64,000 nt of DNA, from the NCBI GenBank assembly GCA_025769875.1, contig JAGFNK010000193.1:26243-90242 (forward strand), given 5' to 3'. Source of the DNA: Russula earlei (lineage: Eukaryota; Basidiomycota; Agaricomycetes; Russulales; Russulaceae). Below, piece after piece: positions 8,774 through 19,361 of the stretch; the stretch's first letter is position 1, and the number at the start of each line of letters is the position of its first letter. The notes under the pieces were generated by a model. It made no database searches. It worked only from the letters and a program-made list of their open reading frames with translations, and was not told the origin of the DNA. The position numbers were made by a program, and so were the translations under genes.

Positions 8774-10221
8774 TTAAAATGATACAAAAAAAGATTTTGT
8801 ATTGTAAGGAACAGCAGCAGTTGAGGCCATTATAGGCAGCAGTGCGAGTCTGAAGGGACCTGGTGCAAGGGAGGTGGTGGCATCAGAGGGAGGGGGGTTC
8901 TGAGGGAGGGACAACGGTTCCTTGAGGGCACGTGTGCACACATTTGTGGCAGCAGATGTTGCATTGGGCTTGGCATGCTTGCCCGACTGTTCTCCCCTGG
9001 CATACAGATCATCGTGAACATGGTGGCACTTTCCCTTAGCGATGCTGATGCTTTGCGCTGTCAGTCCCCAAGTGTTGGGGAGACTGGTCTGTTGTTTTGG
9101 GCCCCGTTTGAGTTTGACACCCATACGCTTGGCTGTCTCCATCCACATCTTCTGATTGGGCACAATTGCTTCCTTATCAGGTAAGACCTTGGAACCTTGA
9201 ATTACATTGATTGTGGCTGCCAAACTGTATTTGGCGGCCCATGTGGCCTCAATGATCTCCACTGTGTGATTAGCATTTCAAGGCTAGATGTGAGATCGTG
9301 CAATAATGATATGATCTCCTGTGAGAGAGATACTAGGCTCTCCCTTGGTGTGGATGAAGAAAGATGATGGGGATGGGGGGTCAGGTGATTTACTTGCACT
9401 CTCCTTTTGTGTGTTCTCCTCAGGACAGAGGTAGGGAAAGTGGATGTAGATTGCTGCAAATGTGTTTGCAGAATCTAATCTGGGGATAATCTGTGCAATC
9501 ACAAGTCGACTTCATCAGATCAATTGAGTAAAACATGCTGGAATGGGACTGTGAAGCAATGTGAAAGCAGATCTCATTGAATTGCAAGATTGAATCTTGT
9601 GAGATGCTCTTGGCACAGGTGAAAATCATATGGCACCTGTCAGCCACCAGGTCCCAACCATCAAGCCCAACATTCTGCCGTTCGTGCCTGTTTTGGTAAT
9701 ACAGCACCATGTGATGCACTAGGACAAATAAGATTCAATTGATCCACTGATTGTGCTTGCCGTTGAGCCAGTGTGATTTCTGGACATGATGATATCTAGA
9801 AAGATTAAGTCATCTTATCTTTAGATTGGGTGGATCACATATGCTTCAATCAACATGTTGGTGTCCCCTTCCTCAAAGATATGCTGATTTTTCTGGTAAA
9901 CCATGGACCACATATGCACCACAGGCATCCATTGAGACCCAAGGTAGTTCACAAAAGTTTCTGGAACCTGAGGATCAGTGGAGATCTCCTCCCAGATTTG
10001 TAGAAAGTTGGCCTGATCATCTGTATGTACCCATCTCTTGATCTTATCCCACAGATCAGGAAAATTGTTAGCATTGAAGTGTGATCACATTGTGCACAAC
10101 ATGTGCCACTTGCAAAGCCATATCTGACTTCCCAGATAGGCAATCTTGAGGGTGGCAATCTGTGCGGCATCACAATCTGTCATAATAATAGATGGCCAGA
10201 TAGCTGGACTGGCATCCCTGA
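8774..10221 (-). pseudogene. MULE transposase, C-terminal part (second catalytic Asp, SWIM finger, tail)
   Basis: On the minus strand this continues the transposase begun at 27523, interrupted by Gypsy-B. Just left of the break the frame reads IIMTDCDAAQIATL, with the second catalytic Asp. Next come a Cys/His stretch, then a SWIM zinc finger at about 9470-9560 (CDCTDYP...FCKH, pattern CxCxnCxH) and a basic tail ending in the open frame 9262-8774. Removing Gypsy-B and one copy of CCTGA joins LFVHWVRDASPAIWP without a stop. Frameshifts elsewhere make it a pseudogene. MULE transposases of this type move DNA by cut and paste. I could not define the terminal inverted repeats. Confidence 0.8.
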
Positions 10222-10714
10222 TGTCACCGACTGGGGGCGGTGTCACTGACAAATCGTTTCATGCGCGAGACGTGTGCACTGAGTTGAACAAGACAACGAG
10301 TTCTTGTGAGATTCGGGGATCTCGGTGACAACACAGCGGAGGCTAGTGTGTACCGTGGAGAGGAAACACAATGAATATGTCTTCGCGTTCGAAGACTTAG
10401 AGAGTAGAGGAAGTTTCTGAGTCAATTGCTTGATTCCCTGCAAGCCTACAGTCCCGAAGCTAGAATCCAGTGATATTCACAAGAGAACAAGCTTAAGGCT
10501 TGTTCTCTCTTACTGACAGGTTTATATAGACAGTATTGTCCTATATCAAATAGTAACCATGAAGTAGTAGCGAGGCGATCGAAGCTGGAACACGCTGGAA
10601 GGTGGTGGTACATGCGAGGCAGAATGAGTCATAAGGATGTGCGGGAATCATGAGGTCTGTCCGGGTAGGCTTGTCCGGTTGCCTGTTCAGTCCGATGGGC
10701 CAGTACTTGTGACA
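10222..10714 (-). repeat. 3' LTR of Gypsy-B (493 bp)
   Basis: On the plus strand it begins TGTCACCGACTGGGGG and ends ACTTGTGACA. It is adjacent to the polypurine tract complement CACCCCCTTGTTAAC (10716-10730). It carries TATATAAA on the minus strand near 10530 and the TAAGCTTGTTCT word just downstream of it. Confidence 0.95.
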
Positions 10715-10731
10715 TCACCCCCTTGTTAACG
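10715..10731 (-). other. Polypurine tract of Gypsy-B
   Basis: The minus strand reads TTAACAAGGGGGTGA immediately before the 3' LTR, the position at which plus-strand DNA synthesis is primed. Gypsy-A has the near-identical TTAACAAGGGGGTAA at 19347-19361. Confidence 0.85.
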
Positions 10732-10762
10732 TCTAAGCAACGTAGGGGAGAATGGTAGAATG

Positions 10763-11559
10763 TGTCAAGACACGTACTGCTGATCACTAAGGACTCAGGA
10801 GCAGGTGGGCAAGGGTCGGAACAGATGGTACACAGCAAAGGCGGCATTGAACAGGAGGACAAGCCAAACAACGAGGAGGTACCAGATGGGGACTGGTAGG
10901 TATTGCAGGAGGCAGAGGCGAAGAGCAGAGGCCAGTGCAGCGAGAGGGCTTTAAACAAGGCGGTCGTTGAAGAGTACCTTGGAGGCGAGGGGAGTCTTTA
11001 AACTGAGCGGTCGCAGGGGAGTACCCAGGAAGATGAGAGTATCACAAATGGACAGTCTGATGACTGCCATACTTCATTGGGGCTTATATACAGTGTACAG
11101 GGTCGATTACAAAGAACTGAGACTACTCTAGACTCTTCGGTACCCTCCAATAGGACTACAGAGGCATAAACTTGCTTGTGTCAAGTTTCAGGCTTACTGA
11201 GCGCATTACTGATCATTGTGGAGCGATGACATCATTATGATATCACTGTGGAGTTGCTCAGTCAGCTATGATGTCATTGGAGCCTTGATGATGTCAGATG
11301 AGTTATGCGATGGTTTCTAAGAGTTTGTGCTGCTGTTTTGGGTTCTTGGTGGCTGGGTGATCATTTGGCTGCCACGCGATGATTACCCGATTAGAAAATG
11401 GGTGTCTGGTCATGTTATAGTGTCTTTGCAATAGCAATATCTTGCACTGCAGGAGGGATAGCCCAGAAAACGGAAGGGAGTTGGTGATGCAAAATGAGAG
11501 AGATCTCTTTGGAGTGAATAGGACCATCTACGGTCAGGGCCTGGCCTTGGTTCGTAACA
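10763..11559 (-). mobile_element. Solo LTR, family X (797 bp, TSD GAATG), inside Gypsy-B ORF3 tail
   Basis: It starts TGTCAAGACACGTACTGCTG and ends CTTGGTTCGTAACA. GAATG flanks both sides (10758-10762 and 11560-11564). TATATAAG lies on the minus strand near 11093, so it points left. Compared with the 829-834 bp copies it lacks a segment of about 30 bases in the GAGCGCTTAGTGAGCCTATGAGG region. Confidence 0.94.
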
Positions 11560-11624
11560 GAATGGCAGCGATGGGTATGGAAATGGATTTGGTCGCGAGG
11601 GACTCGACACATCCTGTCAGCTTT

Positions 11625-12117
11625 TGTCACAAGAACTGGTAAATCAGACTGGATCGGCAACTGGATAAGCCTACCCGGACATGACTCAAGTTTCCCGCGT
11701 GTTTTATGACCCTTCCAGCCTCGCACATACCAGATGTTTCCTGCATGTTCTAGTTCGATCACCTCGCCTCTACCTCATGAATACTATTTGATATAGTATT
11801 TTAGCATGTATATAAGACCGCTGTTCGATGAGGACAAGCCCTAAGCTTGTTCTCCTGTGAAATATCCCTGGTTTTCAAACTTCAGGACTTGTAGGCTTGC
11901 AAGACATCAAGCACATCGTCTGAAACCGTCTCTACTCATAAGTCTTCTCAACGCAAAGACTTATTTGTAGCTTCCCCTCTCCGCGGAACATATTTGCCTT
12001 GGCAATATCATCTCCGAGACTCCCGAACCTCATGAAGACTTAGTGTCTCGCTCGACTCACTACGGTCATCTTGCACGTGAACTGATTTGTCAGCAACACC
12101 GCCCCCAGTCAGTGACA
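11625..12117 (+). repeat. 5' LTR of Gypsy-A (493 bp)
   Basis: It begins TGTCACAAGAACTGG and ends CCAGTCAGTGACA. A TATA box TATATAAG is at 11809-11816. About 25-30 bases further on, the presumed RNA start is followed by CTAAGCTTGTTCTCC, whose TAAGCTTGTTCT (11842-11853) is complementary to the primer site. Confidence 0.95.
11809..11816 (+). promoter_or_regulatory. TATA box of the Gypsy-A LTR promoter
   Basis: TATATAAG lies 26 bases upstream of the CTAAGCTTGTTCT word that should sit at or near the RNA 5' end if the element self-primes. The spacing fits a TATA-dependent start. The same box is conserved in the 3' LTR near 19547-19554. Confidence 0.7.
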
Positions 12118-12119
12118 TT

Positions 12120-12131
12120 AGAACAAGCTTA
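12120..12131 (+). other. Self-priming primer binding site of Gypsy-A
   Basis: AGAACAAGCTTA begins two bases after the LTR. It is the exact 12-base reverse complement of TAAGCTTGTTCT at 11842-11853 in the LTR leader. I see no match to a tRNA 3' end. This arrangement is known from the Tf1/sushi group, where the 5' end of the RNA folds back, is cleaved and primes minus-strand DNA. Gypsy-B has the same 12-base pair. Confidence 0.8.
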
Positions 12132-12197
12132 CCCTTGAACCCTTGACCCCGAACGTGTACACACGCATCCACCCCCGAATACAACGATCTTTTGAAA

Positions 12198-13888
12198 ATG
12201 ACTTCCATGACCAGAGACTGGAGGTTCAAAGGACAAGGAAAACCTACAGAAGAAGGACTGAAGAAACTCAAGTGTCCCTTCAAACTGAACCCAGACCTCA
12301 ACGACGCATTTGTTCCTGAGGCCTTCAGAGAAAATGCTCATTTCCTCAGAGTAGGGATAGACAATGTACCCTGGACTGGGTACTACGCTTATTACAGAAA
12401 GGCCAAAGTAGGCCTTGGAACCCTCTACAACATATGGTTCGAAATTCGACGCCGTGAGGATTACTTCGAGGCCTACCGCGTTGCACGCCCGGCTCTCGGA
12501 CTGACCTTTGACCCCCTCAAAGGTCTTGACATGGAACAACTCATCAAGTCAGGAGAACCAATTCTGAATTCGAAAAACCCGTCTCGTGCCCTGACCCCCG
12601 GACCCGCCCCTGCTGAACCCATGGAACAAGAGCCACAGGTCACAACACAACTCTTCGTCGCAGCCAACGAACCAGAAGAACCACCTGCACAAATACCCCA
12701 ACAACTTGCATTGTCCAGCATGGCGCAAGCATACCCACACCCATCCCTGTTCCAAGGCTTCGGAAAACGCAGAAGACGACCCCCGAGCCCCGATCCCGAC
12801 GATTTCGACACATATGCCATGTATGATTGTGATGCACACCCCTCCGACAATGGCAAACTCAAAGGCGTTCCACCTAAGGCCTTCAACAGCGACCGAGCAC
12901 GCACTCATGCATTCCTCACCACATTCCGACGCTTCATGAGGATGAATTTCGACAGTAAGATAGCTCAAAACCCCATCAAAAGTGTGCCTATTTCCTGTCA
13001 CTAATGGAAGGACCTCGCGTCAACGGATGGGTTGAAGCAATGGACGAATGGCTTGAAAAAGTCATGATGGACCCCAATGAAATTCCATTTGGACTGACAG
13101 CTTGGCAGGCTATGGAACAACAATTCAAAAGAGCATTTACTGACTACGCCAAACGCGAATGCACACAAGACCAACTTCGTGAGCTCAAGATGAAAGAAAA
13201 CAACCTTGATGAGTATATGGCAAACTTCGAATTACTCGCATGCCGCGGATCTCTGCACACCGACGACCCAATGGTCATGAGGCTATTCGCATGTGGTCTT
13301 CCCAAACCCCTGGTTGAAGCCATCATCGGTCAAGAAGACCCAACCACCTTTCAAGAATGGATATCCGGTGCCTAGAAACAACACCGCATCTGGATGCATA
13401 AACACGCGGTCCTCACGGACCATGCCAATACACACAATCGCAATACAAATCCAAACCGCCCCTGGGCTCACCTATCCACCTGGGGAACACGCGGCAACAC
13501 CACCAATAACACCAATGCACCATGTGCACGCCTACCACCTCGTGACCCAAACGCAATGGATACCAGCATGGGTGCAGCATGCAAAGTGATTACCGAAGCT
13601 GACAAGGAAAAACATCACGCCGAAGGCAGATGTTTCCATTGCTCAAAACAAGGACACCTTGCTAGGGACTGCCCTACGAAACCCAAATGCGAACTGACAC
13701 ACGCACGCACAGTGGAAGTAACTACCACCACATCTGAATCCTCCGTTGTTGAGATTATCGAAGAAAGTGCAACGGCCAAAGTCGCAAAGGCCGCCAAAGC
13801 CCTTTCAAAGGAGGAAAGAGAATAATTCATTAGGATGTTAACTGGAGAAGCCGATAACGACGAAGAAAAGGATTTTTCGGATGCCTGA
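12198..13888 (+). pseudogene. gag: Gypsy-A Gag with CCHC zinc knuckle
   Basis: The start is ATG 12198, equivalent to the ATG at 26066 in Gypsy-B (MTSMTRDW / MTTTRDWK). An N-terminal region with VPWTGYY and Pro-rich linker runs to about residue 200. The retrotransposon Gag core follows (HAFLTTFRRFM, then EGPRVNGWVEAMDEWL, LTAWQAMEQQFKRAF, and LDEYMANFELLA). A basic linker leads to the knuckle CFHCSKQGHLARDC at 13631-13672. The frame is broken near 13003 and again near 13375-13394, and a stop occurs at 13823. The Gag frame ends at the TGA 13886-13888, overlapping pol, which is in the -1 frame. Confidence 0.9.
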
Positions 13889-16800
13889 GCATATCGGCGA
13901 TCGCTTGGGCCTTAGGTACCAATGTACATAAAACTATGAAAAGAAAGTCAATGCAGGTCAATTTGACTATATACGTTGGAACTGCAAAAGCCGAAAAGAA
14001 AACCATGTTAATCAATAGCGGAGCAACTGAATGCTTCATATCTCCCAAATTAACCAAACAACTCCAATTGAGAACACAAAAACCATCAACACCCAGTGTC
14101 AAGACACGTACTGCTGATCACTAAGGACTCAGGAGCAGGTGGGCAAGGGTCAGAACAGATGGTACGCGGCAAAGGCGGCGTTGAACAGGAGGATGAGCCA
14201 AATGATGAGGAGGTACCAGATGGGGACTGGTAGGTGTTTCAAGAGGCAGAGGCGAAGAGCAGAGGCCAGTGCAGCGAGAGGACTTTACACAAGGCGGTCG
14301 TTGAAGAGTACCTTGGAGGTGAGGGGAGTCTTTAAACTGAGCGGTCGCAGGGGAGTACCCAGGAGGATGAGAGTATCACAAATGGACAGTCTGACGACTG
14401 CCATACTTCATTGGGGCTTATATACAGTGTATAGGGTCGATTACAAAGAACTGGGACTATTCTAGACTCTTTGGTACCATCCAATAGGACTACAGAGGCA
14501 TAAACTTGCTTGTGTCAAGTTTCAGGCTTACTGAGCGCATTACTGATCTTTGTGGAGCAATGACATCATTATGATATCACTGTGGAGCGCTTAGTGAGCC
14601 TATGAGGTCACTGTGGAGTTGCTCAGTCAGCCATGATGTCATTGGAGCCTTGATGATGTCAGATGAGTTATGCAATGGTTTCTAAGAGTTTGTGCCACTG
14701 TTTCGGGTTCTTGGTGGCTGGGTGACCATGTGGCTGCCACGCGATGATTACCTGATTAGGAAACGGGTGCCTGGTCATGTTATAGTGCCTTTGCAATGGC
14801 GATATCTTGCACTGAAGGAGGGATAGCCCAGAAAACAGAAGGGAGTTGGTGATGCAAAATGAGAGAGGTCTCTCTTGAGTGAAATAGGACCATCTACGGT
14901 CAGGACCTGGCCTTGGTTCGTAACACCCAGAGTGGTGAAAAATGTTGATAATACTCCCAATCGCCTAGGAAAGATCAATCAAGCAGTAGACCTAGAACTA
15001 AAACTGCTAGGACAGAAAGGCAAACATCAGTTCCTCATAGCAGATATTGGACAAGATGATCTGATCTTGGGATACCCATTCCTTGAATCAACAAACCCCA
15101 AAATCAACTGGACCAATGGAACACTAATGGGAAGGATAGTCTTATCCAGAGATGAAGAAACACCAGAGTGGATAAAGAACATCGCCCAGTGGGAGGAAGG
15201 CAATGAACTTTGGGTACAAACTCAACTACGAAAGACTACAATTGCCCAACAATTAGCGGAATCCCAAATGCAATCAAAACAACTGACCTGGCAACAAATA
15301 GTCCCTCTCCAATATCACGCCTATGGCCAAGTCTTTGAAGAACAAGAATCAGAAAGATTCCCTGGACCAAGAAAGTGGGATCATGCTATTGATCTTAGAC
15401 CTGACGCCCCCACAACAATCAATTGCAGAGTATACCCTCATTCACCTAAGGAAAAAGAAGAACAAGGAAAATTCCTTGAACAAAATCTATGACTAAAGCG
15501 AATCAGGAGATCTAACTCACCATATGCAAGTGGTTTCTTTTTGATTAAAAAGAAGGATGGCAAATTTCGACCGGTACAAGATTACAGAAACCTAAACAAG
15601 TGGACTATACCCAACGTCTACCCACTTCCCTTAATCCCAAAATTAATACACGCCCTAGCAGGCAAAGAACTCTTTACTAAATTCGATATCAGATGGGGCT
15701 ACAACAACATTAGAATCAAAGAAGGAGACGAATGGAAAGCAGCCTTCAAAACCAGCGATGGATTATTCGAGCCAACGGTAATGTTTTTTGGATTGACCAA
15801 CTCCCCAGCAACCTTCCAAACAATGATGGACAACATCTTTCAAGAAGAACTTGCTCAAGGATGGCTGAAAATTTATATGGACGACATCATTATCGCCACA
15901 GAAAATGATGAAATGAAACATAGGTCCAAGGTCAATCACATCTTATCAAAGTTAAAACAACATGACCTGTATCTCAAACCAGAAAAGTGCCAATTTCACA
16001 AAAGAAAAGTCGAATACCTGGGAGTAATCATTGGCGAAGGAAAGATCACCATGGACCCAGTAAAAGTTAAAGGAATTGAAGACTGGCCTACACCAAAAAC
16101 ATTAAAAGAAGTTTGCAGCTTCCTTGGATTCTGCAACTTCTATCGCAACTTCATTCCAAATTTCTCAATTAAAGCGCAACCACTCAACGACCTAACAAAA
16201 AAGAATAAACAATGGGAATGGACACCCAAAGAACAACAATCATTCCAATCACTAAAAGATACATGCGTGTCCTACCCAGTCCTTTGAACTCCAGACTGGA
16301 TGAAACAATTCATCCTTGACACCGATGCATCAGGATTTGCCATAGGAGCAGTTATTTCCCAAGAACATGAAGATGGACTCCATCCTATAGCATTTATTCA
16401 AGAACACTACTAGATGCGGAAAGAAATTACGATGCACATGATAAAGAACTGGCTGCCATCATCTTTGGCCTCAAAAGTGGCTGACCATTCTTCCTAGGTG
16501 CAGAAAAACCCATTCAAATAAGGACAGACCACAAAAATCTTACATATTTCAAAGAACCACAGAAACTAACTGGATGACAAGCAAGATGGATGCAATACAT
16601 GCAAGACTTTAATTTAATTATGGAACATATCCCGGGACACACCAATACAATCGCCGATACCCTTTCTTGTCACAAAGACCTTAACAAGGGGGTAGAAGAA
16701 CAAAAAACCACCCTCCTCCCACCAGAAATATTCACACGAAAAATCTACCTACCCGACAAACTAGACAAACGATGAGAAATCCTACGACAATTTCACGATG

Positions 16801-18031
16801 CCCCACCTACAGGACACCCCGGAATAGCCAACACATGGGACTTAGTCAAACAACACTATGAAGGACCCAGACTATGACAATTTGTAGAACAATATGTGAA
16901 AGGCTGCGCCAAATGCCAAGAATCCAAACCAATCTACCAAGAAAGAAAGCCACGACCTTCCCACTCGACACACACGTCGAACAAGGCCCCTTTCAATACG
17001 TATCAATGGACCTTATCACTGATTTACCAAAATCAGAAGGATTCGACAGCATCCTCACCATTGTCGACCAAGGATGTTCCAAAGCAACCAAATTCATTCC
17101 ATGTAACAAAACGATCGACGGAACAGGTGTCGCACACGAGTACCTGAAACACCTCGTACCCTGGTTTGGTGTCCCCAAAAGAATCATATCTGACAGAGAC
17201 CCTTGATTTGCATCAAACTTCTCCAAGGTGCTATGCAAAAGCCTAGGCATCAAACAAAACATGTCCACCGCATTTCACCCCCAAACTGACAGACAAACCA
17301 AAAGAATGAACGCCTGGCTAGAACAATACTTGAGACCCTGGACTACGACCCATCCACACTCCTGGGCAAAAATGCTTCCCATCACAGAATATGCACATAA
17401 CTCATGGAAACACGAAATATCACGACGATCACCACACAAACTCCTCATGGGATTCAAACCTCAAATTAACATAAATCTCGAAGACAACAACGTCCCCGCC
17501 TCGACCAATCGTCTCAAAGAACTAGAACAATCTAGATACGATGCACAACAACTTCTGGAATGTAAACAACAACCCTCCAGACCTGACAACCTGGAAATGA
17601 AAGAAGGAACCCTCGTATGGCTAGAAGGCAAAAACCTCAAGACACAAGGAAACCGCAAGTTGTCCCCAAAACGTTATGGACCCTTCCCCATCATAAAGAA
17701 GGTTTCTAAAGTCGCCTACCAACTCCAACTTCCATCATCCATGAAAATACATGACGTCTTCCATGTCAATCTACTTCTACCATATATAGAAACGGAAGAA
17801 TATGGCACGCCGTTTACATGACCTCCTCCAATCATCGATAACAAAGAAGAATATGAGATTGAGGCCATTCTAGATGCCAGAAGGTTCGGACGAACATGTA
17901 AACTTCAATACCTCGTACACTGGAAAGGTTACCCATCATCAGATGACTCATGGGTCAACCACCATGACCTCAACACCCCCAAACTCCTTGAAGAATTCTA
18001 CTCCGCTACAGCTGGACAACCCAATGCATAA
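13871..18031 (+). pseudogene. pol: Gypsy-A Pol: protease, RT, RNase H, integrase, chromodomain
   Basis: It lies in the -1 frame relative to Gag. Domains in order: protease with INSGATECF near 14008-14036, where catalytic Asp is Asn. Next are reverse transcriptase (15541-16287, YMDD near 15875), RNase H (from about 16300), and an HHCC finger (GHPGIAN...CAKCQ, about 16810-16925). The integrase core (about 17000-17300) has catalytic Glu replaced by Lys in QTDRQTKRMN. A chromodomain (about 17840-18025, LQYLVHWKGYPSSDDSW) closes it. Solo LTR X splits the protease. Stops occur at 15490, within RNase H, at 17206 and at 17819-17821, besides frameshifts. The stop is at 18029-18031. Confidence 0.92.
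14097..14925 (-). mobile_element. Solo LTR, family X (829 bp, TSD CCCAG), inside Gypsy-A protease
   Basis: It starts TGTCAAGACACGTACTGCTG and ends CTTGGTTCGTAACA. CCCAG flanks both sides (14092-14096 and 14926-14930). Removing it and one CCCAG joins the protease linker, which then aligns with the uninterrupted Gypsy-B sequence (KNVDGTFNRSGKV there, KNVDNTPNRLGKI here). Confidence 0.95.
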
Positions 18032-19343
18032 AAGGACCACCATTCTCAATCAACACTCCCCACCACCCGATTCCTTCCACTCCAACATGTCCTCCAATGC
18101 CAACTCACCCGCTGCCTCCTCCATTACCCTTGTCCCTACTCCTCCACACTCCCCAACTCTCGTCCCTCTACCAATCTCTAGAGAACCATCCCCATCCACA
18201 GCTGCAACTATCAACACTCAACTCCTAGTATGACGTGCAGCGCGACATGCAGAAATGATAGCACAAGCCCAAGAACTTTGGCACGAAGAAACTCTGCCTA
18301 CCATACTATGAGCCTTCAGCAATCAATCCCCCACCAGAGGAACTAACTCCCCAATTGTCCGCAGCCCATCCTATCATGTTCATTCCCCCTCTCTTGACCC
18401 CATTCCTATTCCTCCTTGACTTGACACACCCATCCCCCAACAACCAATTAACTTGATACTCCTCAATGAAAACTTTGCCGTAGTACCCTCACAAAACAAC
18501 GATACTCCCCCACCTGCCTACGTAACACCTGTAGCTCCTGGAACAGACGCCATGACTGAACTGCACGAACTAGGAGACGGCTGGATGGAGGGAACTCTAG
18601 GACTTGACGTTTTGATCCCTGATCCAGGCAACGAAGACGATACCATTCCCCCACGATTCATCTTACCCGACCTGACCAATGGATTCCCATCAGTCGTCAC
18701 TACATACGGCCCCGGATGTCCTACTCATCGAATTTCGATTCGAGCTCGTGCCGACCCCTACCCTCGTCCTCTCCTCACTACAAAAGACGCTTTCTTATTC
18801 CAGGAAGGACTCAGACATACTAAGGCCGTCAACGAAGCCCTCACCTTCAAACAAGATCTGTCTCTTGAGGCCGAAGTCCTTTGATATCGATTCGCCATTA
18901 AAAAGGCATGACAGATGGCCAACCAACTCGTTACAGCTAGAGGACGCTACCACAACATGCTGTGGGAAATTCAGGACAGTGAGGTCGAATTGGCCAGAGC
19001 TAACGCTAAAACCCGACTTGAACCCAGAATCCTATTTCAGTCCATGCCACAACTAACCGAACAAGAGCATAAAGATGCCAAAGAGGCAATCGCAGACCCT
19101 TGGTATCAATTCTCCCCTCATATCTCTGACAAATGCTCCTGGTGTCTCGATGGGGGACATGACACCGTCGACTGCCCCAAAATTACTACCTGCATTCTCT
19201 GCAATCGCCACGGACACAAGGCAGACCTCTGCAGAACCCCACATCGACGATGCAAAGCGCACAAAATATGTCGAGTTCCCCGAGACCAACTTCACTACCA
19301 TACCCATCGCTGTATCTCTAACGTCCACCCCTACATAGGTTAG
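18024..19343 (+). pseudogene. Gypsy-A ORF3: accessory protein with two CCHC knuckles and a Cys/His tail
   Basis: This is a third frame downstream of the chromodomain. ATG 18024 overlaps the pol stop by eight bases. The residues up to about 70 are Pro/Ser/Thr-rich. A conserved middle has GLDVLIPDPGNEDDT and PPRFILPDL. A likely helical stretch (MANQLVTARGRYHNMLWEI) follows. The end carries two zinc knuckles, CSWCLDGGHDTVDC (19134-19175) and CILCNRHGHKADLC (19191-19232), then a third cluster ending CRVPRDQLHYHTHRC. The stop is at 19341-19343, 18 bases before the 3' LTR. Three or more in-frame stops, for example 18231-18233, break this copy. The function is unknown. Nucleic-acid binding is inferred from the knuckles. 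Confidence 0.75.
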
Positions 19344-19346
19344 ACC

Positions 19347-19361
19347 TTAACAAGGGGGTAA
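19347..19361 (+). other. Polypurine tract of Gypsy-A
   Basis: TTAACAAGGGGGTAA abuts the 3' LTR at 19362, the expected plus-strand primer position. It is shared with Gypsy-B. Confidence 0.85.

Noticed and set aside
12473..13001. Long minus-strand frames (143 and 150 aa) across Gypsy-A gag
   Set aside because: Antisense to Gag, Gly/Val/Cys-rich from complement of Pro/Asn codons. No support.
18024..19343. ORF3 as an envelope gene
   Set aside because: It has the position of env, but no signal peptide, transmembrane helix or furin-type site is visible. The zinc knuckles argue for a nucleic-acid-binding protein.
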